Made by a program: the position numbers and the translations under genes. The notes under the pieces are model-generated. The model was not told the origin of the DNA. It searched no databases and was given only the letters and a program-made list of their open reading frames with translations. A stretch of 64,000 nucleotides of DNA. It comes from Bromus sterilis (lineage: Eukaryota > Streptophyta > Magnoliopsida > Poales > Poaceae). Shown piece after piece: positions 1 to 11,893 of the stretch. The stretch is taken from NCBI GenBank assembly GCA_950022295.1, contig OX465598.1, positions 97,378,001-97,442,000 on the forward strand, in the 5' to 3' direction. Each line of letters begins with the position of its first letter. The first letter of the stretch is position 1.

Positions 1-1259
1 CGGAGAATTCTTGGATCGACTTGGCACATGTTCACGCATGTTAAGACTAAAAAGTATGTCCTGCCTTGACGATCTTTTAATTCAGAGTGGGTAATATCAC
101 TTTCATGCCTGATTCGATGTTGCTTTGTCGCTCTGCATGATTATGAAAATTATTGCTCTCTAGTTCGTCGCTTCCCAGTCTTTTGCTAGCCTTCGCTCGC
201 ACTAAGCGGAATTCTGCTTGTGTATCCAAACTCCTTTTCAACCCAATTGTTCCATTTGAGTCCACCATACGTACCTATATGTGGTATTTACCGGCCACTC
301 CTAACTTAGACTTGTGCCATCTCGAAATTTATTCAAAAGTTTCCCTTTTGCAACCGTACAAGCTCATGGTGCGGTGAGGGAAAATCAGTATCTACCATGC
401 CAAAAATATTTTGACAAAAGTTTTAACTAGTCAATAAAAAATATGAGAGTTACACCTCCCCATACTTGATGATGGGATGAAATGGACCAAATGCTGCTTA
501 GGATAGATGGAATGATACCCTCCTTCCATACTTGAGGCATAATAAAAGGTTCCGTAGACCATCAAAGGATTTATGGATAAGGGAACATGTGTAAGCAAAA
601 GGCATTAATATGGTTGGCATGGGAGATATTGAGAGACCTTTACCGTTCACCGTTGACTGGAAAGTTGCACTTCCTAAAAGAGTTTTATCTCTTTTTTCAA
701 AACCAAGAGCTCTGGCACATGTTTAGTCTTTGCTTCCTTTCACGGGGTTTCAACCTTGCCATAACAAATCCACGGTTCGAGAGTCTCCACCTTCCTTTCT
801 CCAAAGCACCAACTATGAGAGCATAATTGTCATTCTTAGTGTAACATGCATTGTCCCAAAGTACCACATTGTCTTATGCATGATTCTGATGTTTCTTACT
901 TTGAGTTCTTAGTTCTAGTCTCCTTTAAAACTCCGGAGGAGTTTCTGCATTTATGTTTTGCTTCACTCATGGAGGCTAGCGAGATACCACTCTAGTATGT
1001 TCATGCTATATGCATTGTGATCTTGAATTGATTTTTAGCAGCATATTATTTACTTTTTTTGTTTGTGACTGATCACATGAAAGAAGGATTTCTTGGTGCA
1101 TTGTCTTTGTAGCATGGTGTCAAAACTTGCTAAAATCTTTCGTAGCACATGCTTATATACATCTCATGAAGCAAAATAGTTTGTCAAAGTTTTCTTTGTC
1201 GCATCCAGTTCGTTGAACTAAATTTCTTGAGGACAAGCAATAGCTAAGCTTGGGGGAGT
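1..1259 (+). mobile_element. Athila-like copy A, 3' internal tail (partial)
   Basis: Non-coding tail between the last ORF and the 3' LTR of a Ty3/Gypsy element on the + strand, cut by the window start. It is recognised because its reverse complement matches, in the same order, the tail of copy B (4033-5111 and 9066-9250) and copies C and D: the block near 170-240 matches 9061-9110 and 5040-5110, the block near 360-420 matches 4860-4940, and the block near 590-960 matches 4330-4680. No ORF here is conserved between copies, so it is read as untranslated. Copy A differs from B by roughly 15-20% by eye, so it is an older or different subfamily member. Confidence 0.85.
1246..1259 (+). other. Polypurine tract of copy A
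   Basis: AAGCTTGGGGGAGT lies directly before the LTR start TGATACG. This is the plus-strand priming site expected at the 5' edge of a 3' LTR. The same motif, reverse-complemented, borders the LTRs of copies B, C and D. Confidence 0.85.
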
Positions 1260-2648
1260 TGATACGTCTCAAACGTATCTACTTTTCCAAACACTTTTGC
1301 TATTGTTTTGGTTTCATTCTTGCATGATTTGGACAAAACTAACCCGGACTAACGCTGTTTTCAGCAGAGCTGCCAGTGCTGTTTTATATTGTGCAGTTTT
1401 CTAGATATTTAGGTACGCTGGAAAAATCCACAAAAATCAAATAAAAAATCAGCGTTCCCGAAGTTTCGACGATGCAAAATGGGGGCCACAGAGCAGCCAG
1501 GGGGCACACAGAAGGGTGTGTGGCGCGGCCCAGCCCCTGGCCGCGCCAACTGCCCTCCTGGGTGGGTCCCACACCCCCTGGTGCCCTACCTTGGCCCTAT
1601 TTATTCCCTCGGCGAGGAAACGCCAGAAAAGAAGTCACTTTTCCAATCTACATCGCGGAGCCATCGTCACCCTCTGTTCTTCTCCAGGAGAGCTAATCTA
1701 GAGGCTTCTTTGGCCTCCGGTGAGGGGAAAACATCGCAATCGTCATCACCATCGCCTCTCCATCACCCCTCGATGACTTCTCCTCTCATGTGTGAGTAAT
1801 TACCTGCTGTAGGGAAAGGGGATGGTAGGGATTGGATGAGTTAGATCATGTTGGGGGCATGTTGCCTATCATCTACTTGGTGTTTATCATCTCTGTTACA
1901 ACTTGTTGCTCTTAATGCTTGTCACTTTGGGCCCGAGTGCCATGATTTCAGATCTGATCACCCTTTGTTTTCTTGAGTTTGTTGGTGTTCTTGGTCCTAT
2001 CTATGAGTTGTATGCACCTACTATAGTCCGGAACCGGCGATCCCAATGGTGATAGCTTGGGACACCAAAGGGGATGGACTATAATTTGAGGATTCCGTGT
2101 ATCCATGAAGTGTTAATGCTTTGTTCCGGTTCTCTTTGACAGGAGTACCTTAATCTCCCTAAGTTCCTTTTGGCCCCGTTCGTAGCAGTAGGGCAGGACA
2201 AAAGATGTTGTGCAAAGTTCTTATTGCAAGCACGTACAACTACCTTGGGATACATGCCTGATGTTTGATATTTGCCTAGATGATCCTTTCTTTTCTGTGA
2301 GCCTTGCCCGTGTTAGAATCTATTACATGTTTGATCTCATCCAAGCATTGCCCAACCATCCATCTCCCTAGCCTACAGTGTGTCAATCCTGCTGGTTACT
2401 AGTTGTTTTACTTTTGCTGTTTTACTTCTGATGTTTCATCACCACTATTATCATCACCACTACCACTTCCATACTACCGTTGCTACTAATACCTTTGTGC
2501 AAGCAAGTGTGTATTTCAGGTGCGGTTGAATTGAAAACTCAATTGTCAAAGCATGTACATATTCTTTGGCTCCCCAAGTGTCGAATCAATAAATTGGGTT
2601 ATCTTGCCCGCGAAGACTATCTCGATCCCCTACAGATGAGGGTTATCA
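1260..2648 (+). repeat. 3' LTR of Athila-like copy A
   Basis: The LTR (1389 bp) starts TGATACGTCTCAAACG and ends GAGGGTTATCA, so the tips are the inverted repeat TGATA/TATCA. It aligns along its whole length with the LTRs of copies B, C and D. It holds a GC hairpin (GGCGCGGCC at 1525, GGCCGCGCC ending 1550) and a TATA-like box CCCTATTTATTCC at 1595-1607. The right tip abuts copy B directly, with no host DNA or target duplication between them. Confidence 0.9.
1595..1607 (+). promoter_or_regulatory. TATA-like box in LTR A
   Basis: CCCTATTTATTCC sits about 45 bp after the GC hairpin. The same box is at the equivalent place in the LTRs of B, C, D and E, so it is the likely core promoter of this LTR class. 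Confidence 0.55.
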
Positions 2649-4018
2649 GACCCTCAACTGTAGGGGATCGTGTGTAGCATTTTCGCGGGTAAGTTAACCA
2701 AATTTATTGATTCGACACAAGGGGAGCCAAAGAGTATTTATAAGCTTTGACAGTTGAGTTGTTAATTCAATCGCACCTGAAATATACTTGCTTGCAACAA
2801 AATATTAATAGCAACTGTGGCATGATAGTGATAGTGGTAACAACAAAAGTAAAGTAGTAGTAACCAGCAGGATTAAAACACTGTAGGCTAGGGAGATGGA
2901 TGGTTGGGCGCTGCTTGAATAAGAGTGAACATGTAATAGATTCTAACACGGTGCAAGGCACACAGAAAAGAAAGGATCATCTAGGAAAATATCGAACATT
3001 AGGCATGTATCCCGTAGGTAGTTGTGCGTGCTTGCAATAAGAACTTGCACAACATCTTTCGTCCTACCATCCCGCTACGAACGGGGCCAAAGGGAACTTA
3101 TGGAAATTAAGGCGCTCCTATTAAAGAGCACCAGAATAAAGCAATAAACTCAATGGATACATGAAATCCTCAAATTATGGACCATACCCTTTGGTGTCCC
3201 AAGCTGTCACCTTTGGGATCGCCGGTTCCGGACCATAATAGGTGCATACAACTCATAGATAGGATCAACAACATAGATATACTGATGAAAACACAAGTGG
3301 TTCAGATCTGAAAACATGGCACTCGGGCCCAAAGTGACAAGCATTAAGAGCAACAAGTTCTAGCAAAGATGATAAACACCATAGTAGATGATAGGCCACA
3401 TGCCCCCAACAATCTCACGAACTATTACATGATCTAACTCATCCAATCCCTACCATCCCCTTTGCCTACAACAAGGAATTACTCAAACATGTGAAGAGAA
3501 GTCATGAAGGGAGGATGGAGTGGTGATGGTGATGACGATGGCGAGGATCTCCCCTCTCCGGAGGCCAAATCAGCCTCCAGATTAGCCCTCCTGAGGAAGA
3601 ACAGAGGGTGGCGGCGGCTCCGCGACGGGTTCTGGTAAAGCGACTTCTGTTTTGGGTTTTTCCCGTCACGGGAATAAATAGGGGCCTCGGTACGGCACCC
3701 GAGGAGGGGGGAGGCCCCCAGACTGCCAGCCGGCGCGGCCAGGGGTGGGGCCGTGCCACCAGGGCGCCTGGAGCCCCTATGCCCCCCTCTGGCCCCACTT
3801 CTGGTTCGTGGAAGCTTCGGGTGCGTGGATTTTTTATGAATTTTCCTGGAATTTTCCGAGATACCTAAAAATCCATTTTCCTGCACACAATAAAACCATA
3901 CAGGCAGCTCTGCTGAAAACAACGTCAATCCGGATTAGTTTAGTTCAAATCATGCAAGAATGAGGGCAAAAAAGTAGCAAAAAGTGTTTGGAAAAGTAGA
4001 TACGTTTGAGACGTATCA
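2649..4018 (-). repeat. 3' LTR of Athila-like copy B
   Basis: LTR of 1370 bp, read right to left from TGATACGTCTCAAACG (4018) to CAGTTGAGGGTC (2649). Relative to the 5' LTR (14572) it lacks about four terminal bases (TGAT). The two LTRs look about 93% identical by eye. A TATA-like box (CCTATTTATTCC on -) lies near 3671-3684. Confidence 0.9.
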
Positions 4019-4032
4019 ACTCCCCCAAGCTT
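4019..4032 (-). other. Polypurine tract of copy B
   Basis: On the - strand this reads AAGCTTGGGGGAGT, immediately before the 3' LTR. It is identical to the tract of copy A in opposite orientation. Confidence 0.85.
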
Positions 4033-5111
4033 AGCCTATTGCTTGTCCTTAAGCGATTCAGTTCAACGAACTGGACGCGACAAAGAAAACTTTGACAAAC
4101 TCTTTTGCTTCATAAAATGTATATAAGCATGTACTACGAAAAGAGTTTATCAAGTATTGAAACAATGCTACAAGGACAATGCCCGAAGCAATCCTTCTTT
4201 CAAGTGATCCATAACAAACAACCAAAAGTAAACAATATGCTGCTGAAAATCAAGACAAGATCACAATGCACATAGCTTGAACATACTAGAGTGGTATCTT
4301 GCTAGCCTCCATGAGTGAAGCAAAACATAAATGCAGAAACTCCTCCGAAGTTTTAAAGGATACTAGAACTAAGAATTTCAGAACAAGCTATATCACAATC
4401 ATGCAGAAGACAATGTAGTACTTTGGGACAATGCATGTTACACTAAGAATGACAATTATGCTCTCAATAGTTGGTGCTTTGAAGAAAGAAGGGGAGACTC
4501 TCGAACCGTGGCTTTTTGATGGCGAAGTTGAAAACCCATGGTTCGAAGCAAAGACTAAACATGTGCCAGAGCTCTGGGTTTTCAAAACAGAGATAAAATT
4601 CTTTTGAGAAGTGCAACTTTCCATTCAACGGTAAACGATAAAGGTCTCTCAATATCTCCCATGCCAACCATATTAATGATTTTGCTTACACTTTTGTTCC
4701 CTTATCCATAAATCCTTTGACGGTCTATGGAACCTTTTATTTTGCCTCAAGTATGGAAGGATGTTCTCGTTCCATCTATCATTAACAACATTTGGTCCAT
4801 TTCATTCCATCATCAAGTATGGGGGAGGTGTAACTCTCTATTTTTTTTTATAAATTTGACTAGTTAAAACTTCCATCAAAATATTTTTGGCATGGTAGAT
4901 ACTGATTTTCCCTCACCACACCATGAGCTTGTACGGTTAAAAAATGGAAGCTTTTGAATAAATTCCGAGATGGCACAAGAAAGTCTAATTTAGGAGTGGC
5001 CGGTAAATACCACATATAGGAAGGTATGGTGGACTCAAGTGGAATAACTAGTTTGAAAAAGGAGTTTGGATACACAAGTAGAATTCCTCTTAGTGCGAGT
5101 GAAGGCTAGCA
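4033..5111 (-). mobile_element. Untranslated tail of copy B, distal part
   Basis: Non-coding segment between the extra ORF and the 3' LTR. It matches 1-1259 in inverted orientation and 23598-24730 and 55681-56750 in the same orientation. It is split from its continuation (9066-9978) by solo LTR F, whose target duplication TAGCA occupies 5107-5111. I see no conserved ORF. Confidence 0.8.
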
Positions 5112-8100
5112 TGTCAGAACCCCAAAGTAGGTTTGTGTTTAACCTAGCTTGCATTTTGCATCTTGAAAAAAATTGCAAAAGAAAAGGAAATGGGAAAAAG
5201 AAAAGCCCTAAATGAATTTAAATAAAAGGCCAGAAATAAATCTTTTTCCAAAATTCTTTTGGATGTATTGAAAAATCCTAAAAATGAGGGGGATCATTTT
5301 AAAAGTGATTTGGGATTAATCCCATGCTCATAGATTTTTCAATAATTCAAATAGTGGCTTGGAAATTAAATCTTTTGTCTATTTGAATTGAAATTCAAAT
5401 AAATTGAATTTCAAAAATTCCCAAAACTTGGGGTTGACTTCTATATAGTCACCTAGGTTTTATAAAAATGGTTGGGGATTTTTATAAATGCCCTAGCTAT
5501 TTATTTTAAATGGGCAAAACAAAGAACAGAAAGAAAAATAAGAAAACAGAAGGAAAAGAATTACCCCTCGCTCAGGGCGTCGGCCCACCTGGCCCAGCCC
5601 ACAAGGGAGGGCAGGGGCGTCTTCTACCTCCTGCCAGGAGGACGCCACCGACGGCAGAGGCGTGCACGCCTCGGCGCCACGTCCTGCTTGCCCCCCCCCG
5701 TGCTTATCCTCGCCGCTGGACACGCCCAGAGGCCCCCAAGCACTTCTTCCCCTCTCTCAGTTTGTCTCCCTCTCTCTCTTGTTGTTTTGCGCACACACCC
5801 GAGAACCGCCTGAGCGCCGACGAGGTTTAGCGCGGCCACCGAGCTCCTCCCGGCGAGCCAACCTGTCTACAAGGTTCCCCGGCGACCACAAGATCGAGCC
5901 GCCGCGTCAACTTGAGCAAAGGGCCAGTAGAAGTGACGCTAACTCCAAGAAACGCCGCCGGCCGCCGTGGAGCTCGAGCTCCAATTCGTCCTCGCCAGGC
6001 CTCCATCGACTCCGCCATGGCCACCATTCGTCTCTGGTGAGCTCTACGCTCCGAATCCCCCCATCTGTGGTTCCCCCCGCCCCTTCTATCGCCGTTTGCC
6101 ATGACCAGGAGCTCCGGCAGCCGCCCTCCTTGACGTAGCCGTGGACCCGAGCGCCCCCTTGAAGCCCACCTAGCACCAGCAGACGCACGACGACGAGAGC
6201 TACGCTCTGGTGCCCTCCGTTTCCTCCCCGTGGACTGCAGCCCAAGCCCGACGAGCGCCGCCGCATCCTGAGGCTGCCACCGGTTAGCCGCCGGCCGGTT
6301 AGTTTAATTAGGGGATAAACCCCCCTCTAATCTCTCTTTCTCTCTCACTGACACTGGGCCCAGGGCCCTTAATTAATCCGTGTTAAAATTAAACAGACTT
6401 AGTTTACCCCAGTGAGGCTGACAGGTGGGGCCGCCCTGTCAGTTGACTGGTCAAACCCTGGCGTCAGCATGACCTAGTGATGACGCAATAAATCTTAAAT
6501 CATTTAATTTATTCAGTAAATTCTAGAAAATAAGCCAAACTTTGAAATTGAATAACTTTTAAACTATAACTCCAAATTCAAAGTGTAATATATGAAAAAT
6601 GATCAGGAGAAAATCCTCTATCCAAATTTCCAACTTTCAGCTATGTTGGAGTTGATCTTAAAAAGGGATCAGTAGCTTTTGCTATTTGATTTAATTAGAT
6701 TTAATTCAAAATCAATTCAATTGCTATTCCAACTTCAAACTTTGAAATGCACCACACATCACTTGTACTTCAGAAGCTTTTGACACACATGACCATTTGG
6801 TTTCCAATGAACAAACATTAGCAAATGCAAGTTGACCAAATTTGAATAACATTTGGAGTTTGAATTTGAATTCACTTTCAAATCAACTTCAATTAACATG
6901 TTGCAATTCAAACATAAGTCACATCAGCACATTGCCATGCTTTGTTTTACATATTGATTGTGCATTGTATTATCTTGATTGTGTTTTACTTCCAGTGCTT
7001 CGGTGATTGCATCTTCTCGGTAGAGTTGATCTCGGAGACGAGTTCAACCTCACGTCAGAAGAGTGATACCTCGTGATCGTCAACAAGGCAAGCAGCCCCC
7101 TCTTTGATCATGTCTATAAAATCCCACTTCCCTCTCATTCTCGCAAATGCATGTTTAGGATGTCACCATGATACGTTCTACCGCTAGTTGAACCCATTCC
7201 TTTGCATGACCTATCATTTTGTCACAGTAGTAAGCAAACCACAATCCTAGCAGATGTAGGAGTTGGTTGATATCATGTGGCCCCTGCAACTGTTACAACT
7301 TATTGCATGCTTAGAGTTGTTACCTGAGGCTACTTTGATGTGAGTCGGGATGGTAGTGATCATGTGAATGATGGTGGTAACGTGTTGGTGAATCTACCCT
7401 AAACAAAGGTGAACGATGAGAGGCTGCGTAGGAGTACACAATGGGTTGTCTCGTTGAACACTGCCTTAGGCCCGAGTTCTTGTGTTGTTATCCAAGACTA
7501 AGAGTACGACCACACATTGGGCTCACTGACCCCTCTCGGCCTAGTACCTCACCCCGGACCTTTCCAGGAGTCGCAAGTAGTTCGCCCTTTAACGATCTCA
7601 AGCAGGTGGAACCAAGGTAAGTGGTTGGCGTAGGTTGTGGGCATGTTGAATCAAGTGATCATGATCGAGTTGAGCTTGATGGCGGTCACGCAACGTTTGA
7701 GTCCGCATCGGAACAATCGGCCGGATTCCGATTGTGGTCCCAACTCAAATAGGCGACTCCCTAGGACTAGAGATGGTGCCGTGAGTGATGTGTCGTGGCA
7801 GCATCCTCGCCGGTACTCACTTGAAGGGTCCATCCCCAGGCGGTAACTGATGAGGCGTGTGTGTAGAAGTACACCCCTGTAGGGTTAATGAACTATTCGA
7901 ATAGCCGTGTCCGCGGTTATGGACTACTAGGAGACCTTTACTTGATCATAGATAACTTGAACTGGATACTTCTAAAACACACCAAGATAAGTGTGAGTGC
8001 TATGGCGTGCTTCCTCGTGGGGAAGTCGAGGAAGGTACCATAGTGGAGTATTGGTTGGAGACTGTTACTTGGACTCGTGTACGTTCTTACCTCTCTCTGG

Positions 8101-9060
8101 TACTCGTAGTTCAGGATTAGCCAAGTCAAAGCTGGCACTTCTGCAAGTGAAACCCCACTTCCCTTTGCCTTGATACATGTGCATGAGTAGTATAGTTCCT
8201 ATGTAAGTCTTGCTGAGTACAACTTTGTACTCACGTTTGCTTATTCTATGTTTTAGAGACGAGACCACTGACCCTGATGGTGGCCTCTACCTCGAGCTCG
8301 ACGTGGACCAATGTCGTATAGTTCCAGGCAGCAGCCTGTGCCCTCTGGAGGGTCGTTGTACTTTTCTTTCAGGCTTCTTAAGCCATTTGTTAAACTTGTC
8401 TTTACTAAGACATAATTTGCTTCCGTTGATGTTTGATGTAATGTTGGATCACATTCATGTGATCTCTGCTTGTAATACTACTACTATGTCTGCTCTATTT
8501 AGCAGAAGTTATAAAGACTATGAGTTTGTAGAGTTCATGTTGTGATTACCTGCTGTTTACACTGGACATGTATGCTGCGTGTATGATTATAACATGCATG
8601 TCTTAGTGTGGGGTTCGATAGCTTAGTTGTGTTCTTGCCGGCGGTCTTTTATACACCAAGTGGCCCTTAGATGTGCGCAGCTTGGGGCATCGCGATGCGA
8701 TTGCTCGTGACTCTGTCATGTGGCACACTTTGTTGTATGATTGAGCCCGCCCGAGATCCCGACTAAGTGATCGGGCTGGAGTAAGTCTATGTAAGGGTTA
8801 TGATTCAATCGATAACATGGTTGAGGCGACTTGTCTATGATTATGGGATTCACCACCCATAAGCATTTAGACTTGTGAGCGGACGATGAGGACCCATCTC
8901 AGTTGATCATCCGGCCTGGATGGGATGCCCCTCATGTTCGATGCTTACCGAGAGTGATCTGTGCTTGGCCTTGTCTGCTTAGACAAGTGGGTACAGCTCT
9001 CGGCTCTCCATGTGATTGCATTGTGACCGGAATTACATACGCTAACCCCTGGTCCCGACA
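5112..9060 (+). mobile_element. Solo LTR F, 3.9 kb Gypsy LTR
   Basis: A single LTR-like unit starts TGTCAGAACCCC and ends GGTCCCGACA. It is flanked by the perfect 5-bp duplication TAGCA (5107-5111 and 9061-9065), so both boundaries are exact. There is no internal region or second LTR, which means LTR-LTR recombination removed the rest. Parts in order: an A-rich start, a GC-rich block (about 5570-6290), an AT-rich block (6480-6960), then a moderately GC third with the palindrome module at 7869-7926. A reverse-strand relative is G (39904-43510). LTRs of this size recall the Sukkula/large-LTR groups of Triticeae, but the family is not proven. Confidence 0.92.
7869..7926 (+). promoter_or_regulatory. 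Stacked-palindrome module in LTR F
   Basis: The module reads CCCTGTAGGG, then TATTCGAATA, then CCGTGTCCGCGG. The middle block is a perfect 10-bp palindrome; the first has one mismatch from CCCTGCAGGG. The same module occurs in G, H, K and L. Its function is unknown; conservation between diverged LTRs suggests a protein-binding or cis-acting role. Confidence 0.5.
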
Positions 9061-9065
9061 TAGCA

Positions 9066-9978
9066 AAAGACTGGGAAGCGACCAACTAGAGAGCAATAAT
9101 TTTCATAATCATGCAAAGCGACAAAGCAACATTGAATCGGGCACGAAAGTGATATAACTATTCTGAAATAAAAAGATCATCAAGGCATGATAGACTTTTT
9201 AGTCATAAACATGTGTGAACATGTGCCAAGTCAATCCAAGAATTCTCCGAAGGGAAATACCACTTCAATATGCCAAACCATGAACAATGCAATGCATGTA
9301 AATCATTTCAACAACACATTATGCACTCTAGTTATTTGAGATCATCCACAAAGAAAGCATGAACACTGGGAAAGCATTGTAAACATAGCACTATGTCGCT
9401 ACAAGTTGGTCTCTAGATCATAAGTACATGCATATGTACAAAAGTAGAAACAAGAGAGTTCATACCAGTTTTCCTTGTTGCTTCCCTTTCGTCGATCTTC
9501 GTCATTACTGCCTTTTCACTTGCACGATCGAACATGGAAAATATAATCAAATGCCATCACGGACTCGAGCTGAACTCTGAAAACCAAGCAAACTAAAGAG
9601 AGAAAGGAAATTACTTCTGGTTTTTTTCAAAGGTTTAACGAAAACAAAAGAAAAGAGAAATCTTTTTGTTGTTTTTGCAATTTAAAAGAACAAAGAAGAA
9701 CGGGCAAAAACTTTGAAAAGATCAAAGCAAACAAAATAAAAACGGATAATACAATGGAAAAGGGAGAAGGGAACGTACTCCCCCAAGCTTAGGCTTTTGG
9801 CCTAAGTTGGTAGCAGCTACTGCCCCCAGGAGCCTCCTGCTCCGGGGTAGTACGGGTGAGTCCAAGAGTCATACGAGCCCTCCGGTGCGTACACCGAGGT
9901 CCTCAGGTCCTCCCATGAAGAAGGTCCTGCGCTCCAAGCGGAAGAAGACCCCTCACCATACTAGGTGACGGTCTCCAC
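9066..9978 (-). mobile_element. Untranslated tail of copy B, proximal part
   Basis: This continues the copy B tail on the far side of solo LTR F. Equivalent sequence follows the extra ORF in C (24735-25533) and D (56750-57504), and 9061-9250 also matches 1-180 inverted. An internal polypurine-like stretch (CTCCCCCAAGCTT on +, 9778-9790) repeats the polypurine tract motif just after the extra ORF and recurs in C and D. Confidence 0.8.
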
Positions 9979-11031
9979 CTAGAAAGGTGGGAACTCACCA
10001 TGCTCCTCCTCGTCGGGCACAACCCACTCCATGGGGTTATGCAACTGATATTGGGCCATGAACTCGTCAAACTGGGTGTCATTGAAGGACCATCCTTTCC
10101 TGCGGGCATAATCAAACAAAAGTGGTGCAGGTAGACGGATCTCTCGAGTAATAGTATTTTCAAACCTCAAAATATAAACAAGGTTACCAAACTCGGAAGT
10201 CGTGGTAACAAATTTACACCTCTTCATAGCAGCAAGATCAAGACTTGTGTATGAAAAGGGAACATCATCAGGATGTGGGGTGTTGTCAAGAGACTCAAGG
10301 ATAAGTGTGGCGTAAACGCCACCAAATAAGTCACCCTTGTCAGCATTCATAGCAAGGCGCTGAGCAATTAAGGCACCCACATTATAATCATTCCTACCAG
10401 AGAGGGCGTTCGCATACATAGCGAAATCTGGTGCAGAACCGTTGCTCATGTTGTCACGAGCCAACACCCCTCTGGCAATAAAATACGCAAAATACCTAAG
10501 ATGGGGGAATAAAATGCTGGAAATCTTTGTACGCCGAACGTCTCTCTCCTCCTGCCTACAGAGAGAGTTGAAGAGAATCCTCAACTCGATGGGCCGAGTG
10601 TTCATCCTTGCCGTCTGACCAGCGTTCGACACACCTATTATTTCAAAAAATCTTGCCAAAGACATGGTCATAAGTTTATCATAAATTTTGAACTCAATAG
10701 TTCCAGCTTCCTGACAATAATAAAAACTATTAATGAAACAGGAGGTGAGTTGCTTATATTGTACCACACGGCATAGTGCTAGCCGTGTCAAACCTGCATT
10801 GGCGCAAAGGCCATAAAACTCCTCCTTGATTCCTGCAGCTTCAAGAATATCATCGCACGGATACATCATTGCGCATGCGAGGCTTGTGTCTTACAACAAC
10901 TCTAGGGGCACATGATTTTCGTTGTAGCTCACCCTAGAAGCTGAGGGTGAAGATGCAACTCTAGTAACTCGATCGGAGCGCTCGAGCTTCTTCTTCCCAA
11001 GCCACACCTTTGCTTTTCCTAGCAAACTCAT
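9979..11031 (-). pseudogene. Extra ORF (aORF) of Athila-like copy B, one premature stop
   Basis: This is the large ORF downstream of gag-protease, in the position where Athila elements carry an additional (env-position) ORF. It starts MSLLGKAKVW at 11031 and runs about 350 codons. The frame is broken once by TAA at 10891-10893, where copy D has Glu (LELLED). After the stop the frame is open to 9979. B and D proteins align from start to finish almost without gaps at roughly two-thirds identity, with well-kept stretches such as LCANAGLTRLA, TSCFINSF, YFAY(F/Y)IARGVLARDN and KGDLFGGVYATLILES. I see no membrane segment or signal peptide, so it is not an obvious envelope protein. It resembles the uncharacterised plant retrotransposon ORF1/'putative plant transposon protein' group; that is recall, not a search result. 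Function unknown. Confidence 0.75.
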
Positions 11032-11893
11032 TTCTGAAAATTTTGACAATTCACAAAAACAAGGGTTTAAACAAAGTGAGTTGAGGCAAACTACTCTACT
11101 CACTTACCTAAGGCATAAACTTGCATCAAAACTTGGAAAATAAATTTCTACACATGCATGCAAGCTCATATAAACAACACCAAGAACTACTAAATACTCA
11201 CAAATGAAGCCACCAATCAAAAATCTAATTGGAGGGGTGGAGGAGTTACATACCAGGGAGTATTTGCTCAAAATCTCAACTAAAATGATGGGTTGTAGAG
11301 AGAGATCGAAAATCGCCTCCAAGAACAGCAAGAACGCAAGAAGAAGTGCAGAACTCGTGCTTTTGGAGAGAGAGGAAGGAAGAGGAACAAGAAATACCTG
11401 CGGGTGGGGCTTGTGGGCGCGGCCAGGGGGCTGGCCGCGCCAGTACTGGCTGCCTGGGCCACTGGTGGCCCCCGGTCAGCCGCAGGTGCTTCTAGGTCAC
11501 TCTCGTCGTGGAAATTTTTATTTTTATTTTTCTGGAATTTTTCTGAAAACTTCAGTGTTGAAATTTTTTCGGAGTTCAAAAAGCTGCGAAACTTTCTGAA
11601 AACTTGAAGTAGTGATTAGAATTGTGAAGCTTCAAAAACATATAAACTTGGTACAACAAAGAGAATAAAAGCTAAGGCAAATGATAACAGAACAAGCTCT
11701 ACTTTTCACCTATATAAAACATGCTCACTAGCAAGGTTGATCAAGTCTTACCAACAAACCGGCGATATATAGAGAAAAAAGTCTCGCCTCTTATGAAGTG
11801 ATCATTGCACCTTTACTTTAATGGACATTGTCCCCACCATAATGATTTTGTATTTGTGGTGGACATGTAGAGGAAAATCCCATTCTCCAACCA
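11032..11893 (-). promoter_or_regulatory. Spacer between protease and aORF, LTR-promoter-like block (copy B)
   Basis: A non-coding 0.86-kb gap lies where pol would be in a complete Gypsy element. On - it carries GAAAAATTCCAGAAAAAT, then a run of AAAAAT units and TTTCCACG, then a perfect 10-bp stem GGCGCGGCCA/TGGCCGCGCC (11416-11441). The same items in the same order occur in the LTRs of this family (3730-3875 in copy B). The spacer therefore looks like a degenerate copy of the LTR upstream block placed before the aORF. Copy D has the same arrangement. A role as internal promoter is inference. Confidence 0.5.
11416..11441. repeat. GC-rich hairpin in the aORF spacer
   Basis: GGCGCGGCCA and TGGCCGCGCC form a perfect 10-bp stem with a 6-base loop. 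Equivalent hairpins are at 1525-1550 (LTR A) and 59098-59122 (copy D spacer). Confidence 0.8.

Noticed and set aside
3479..3928. 149-codon ORF on - in the B 3' LTR (similar ORFs in A, C and D)
   Set aside because: Covers the LTR promoter and leader; start and stop differ among copies and frames are broken in several, so no protein is supported.
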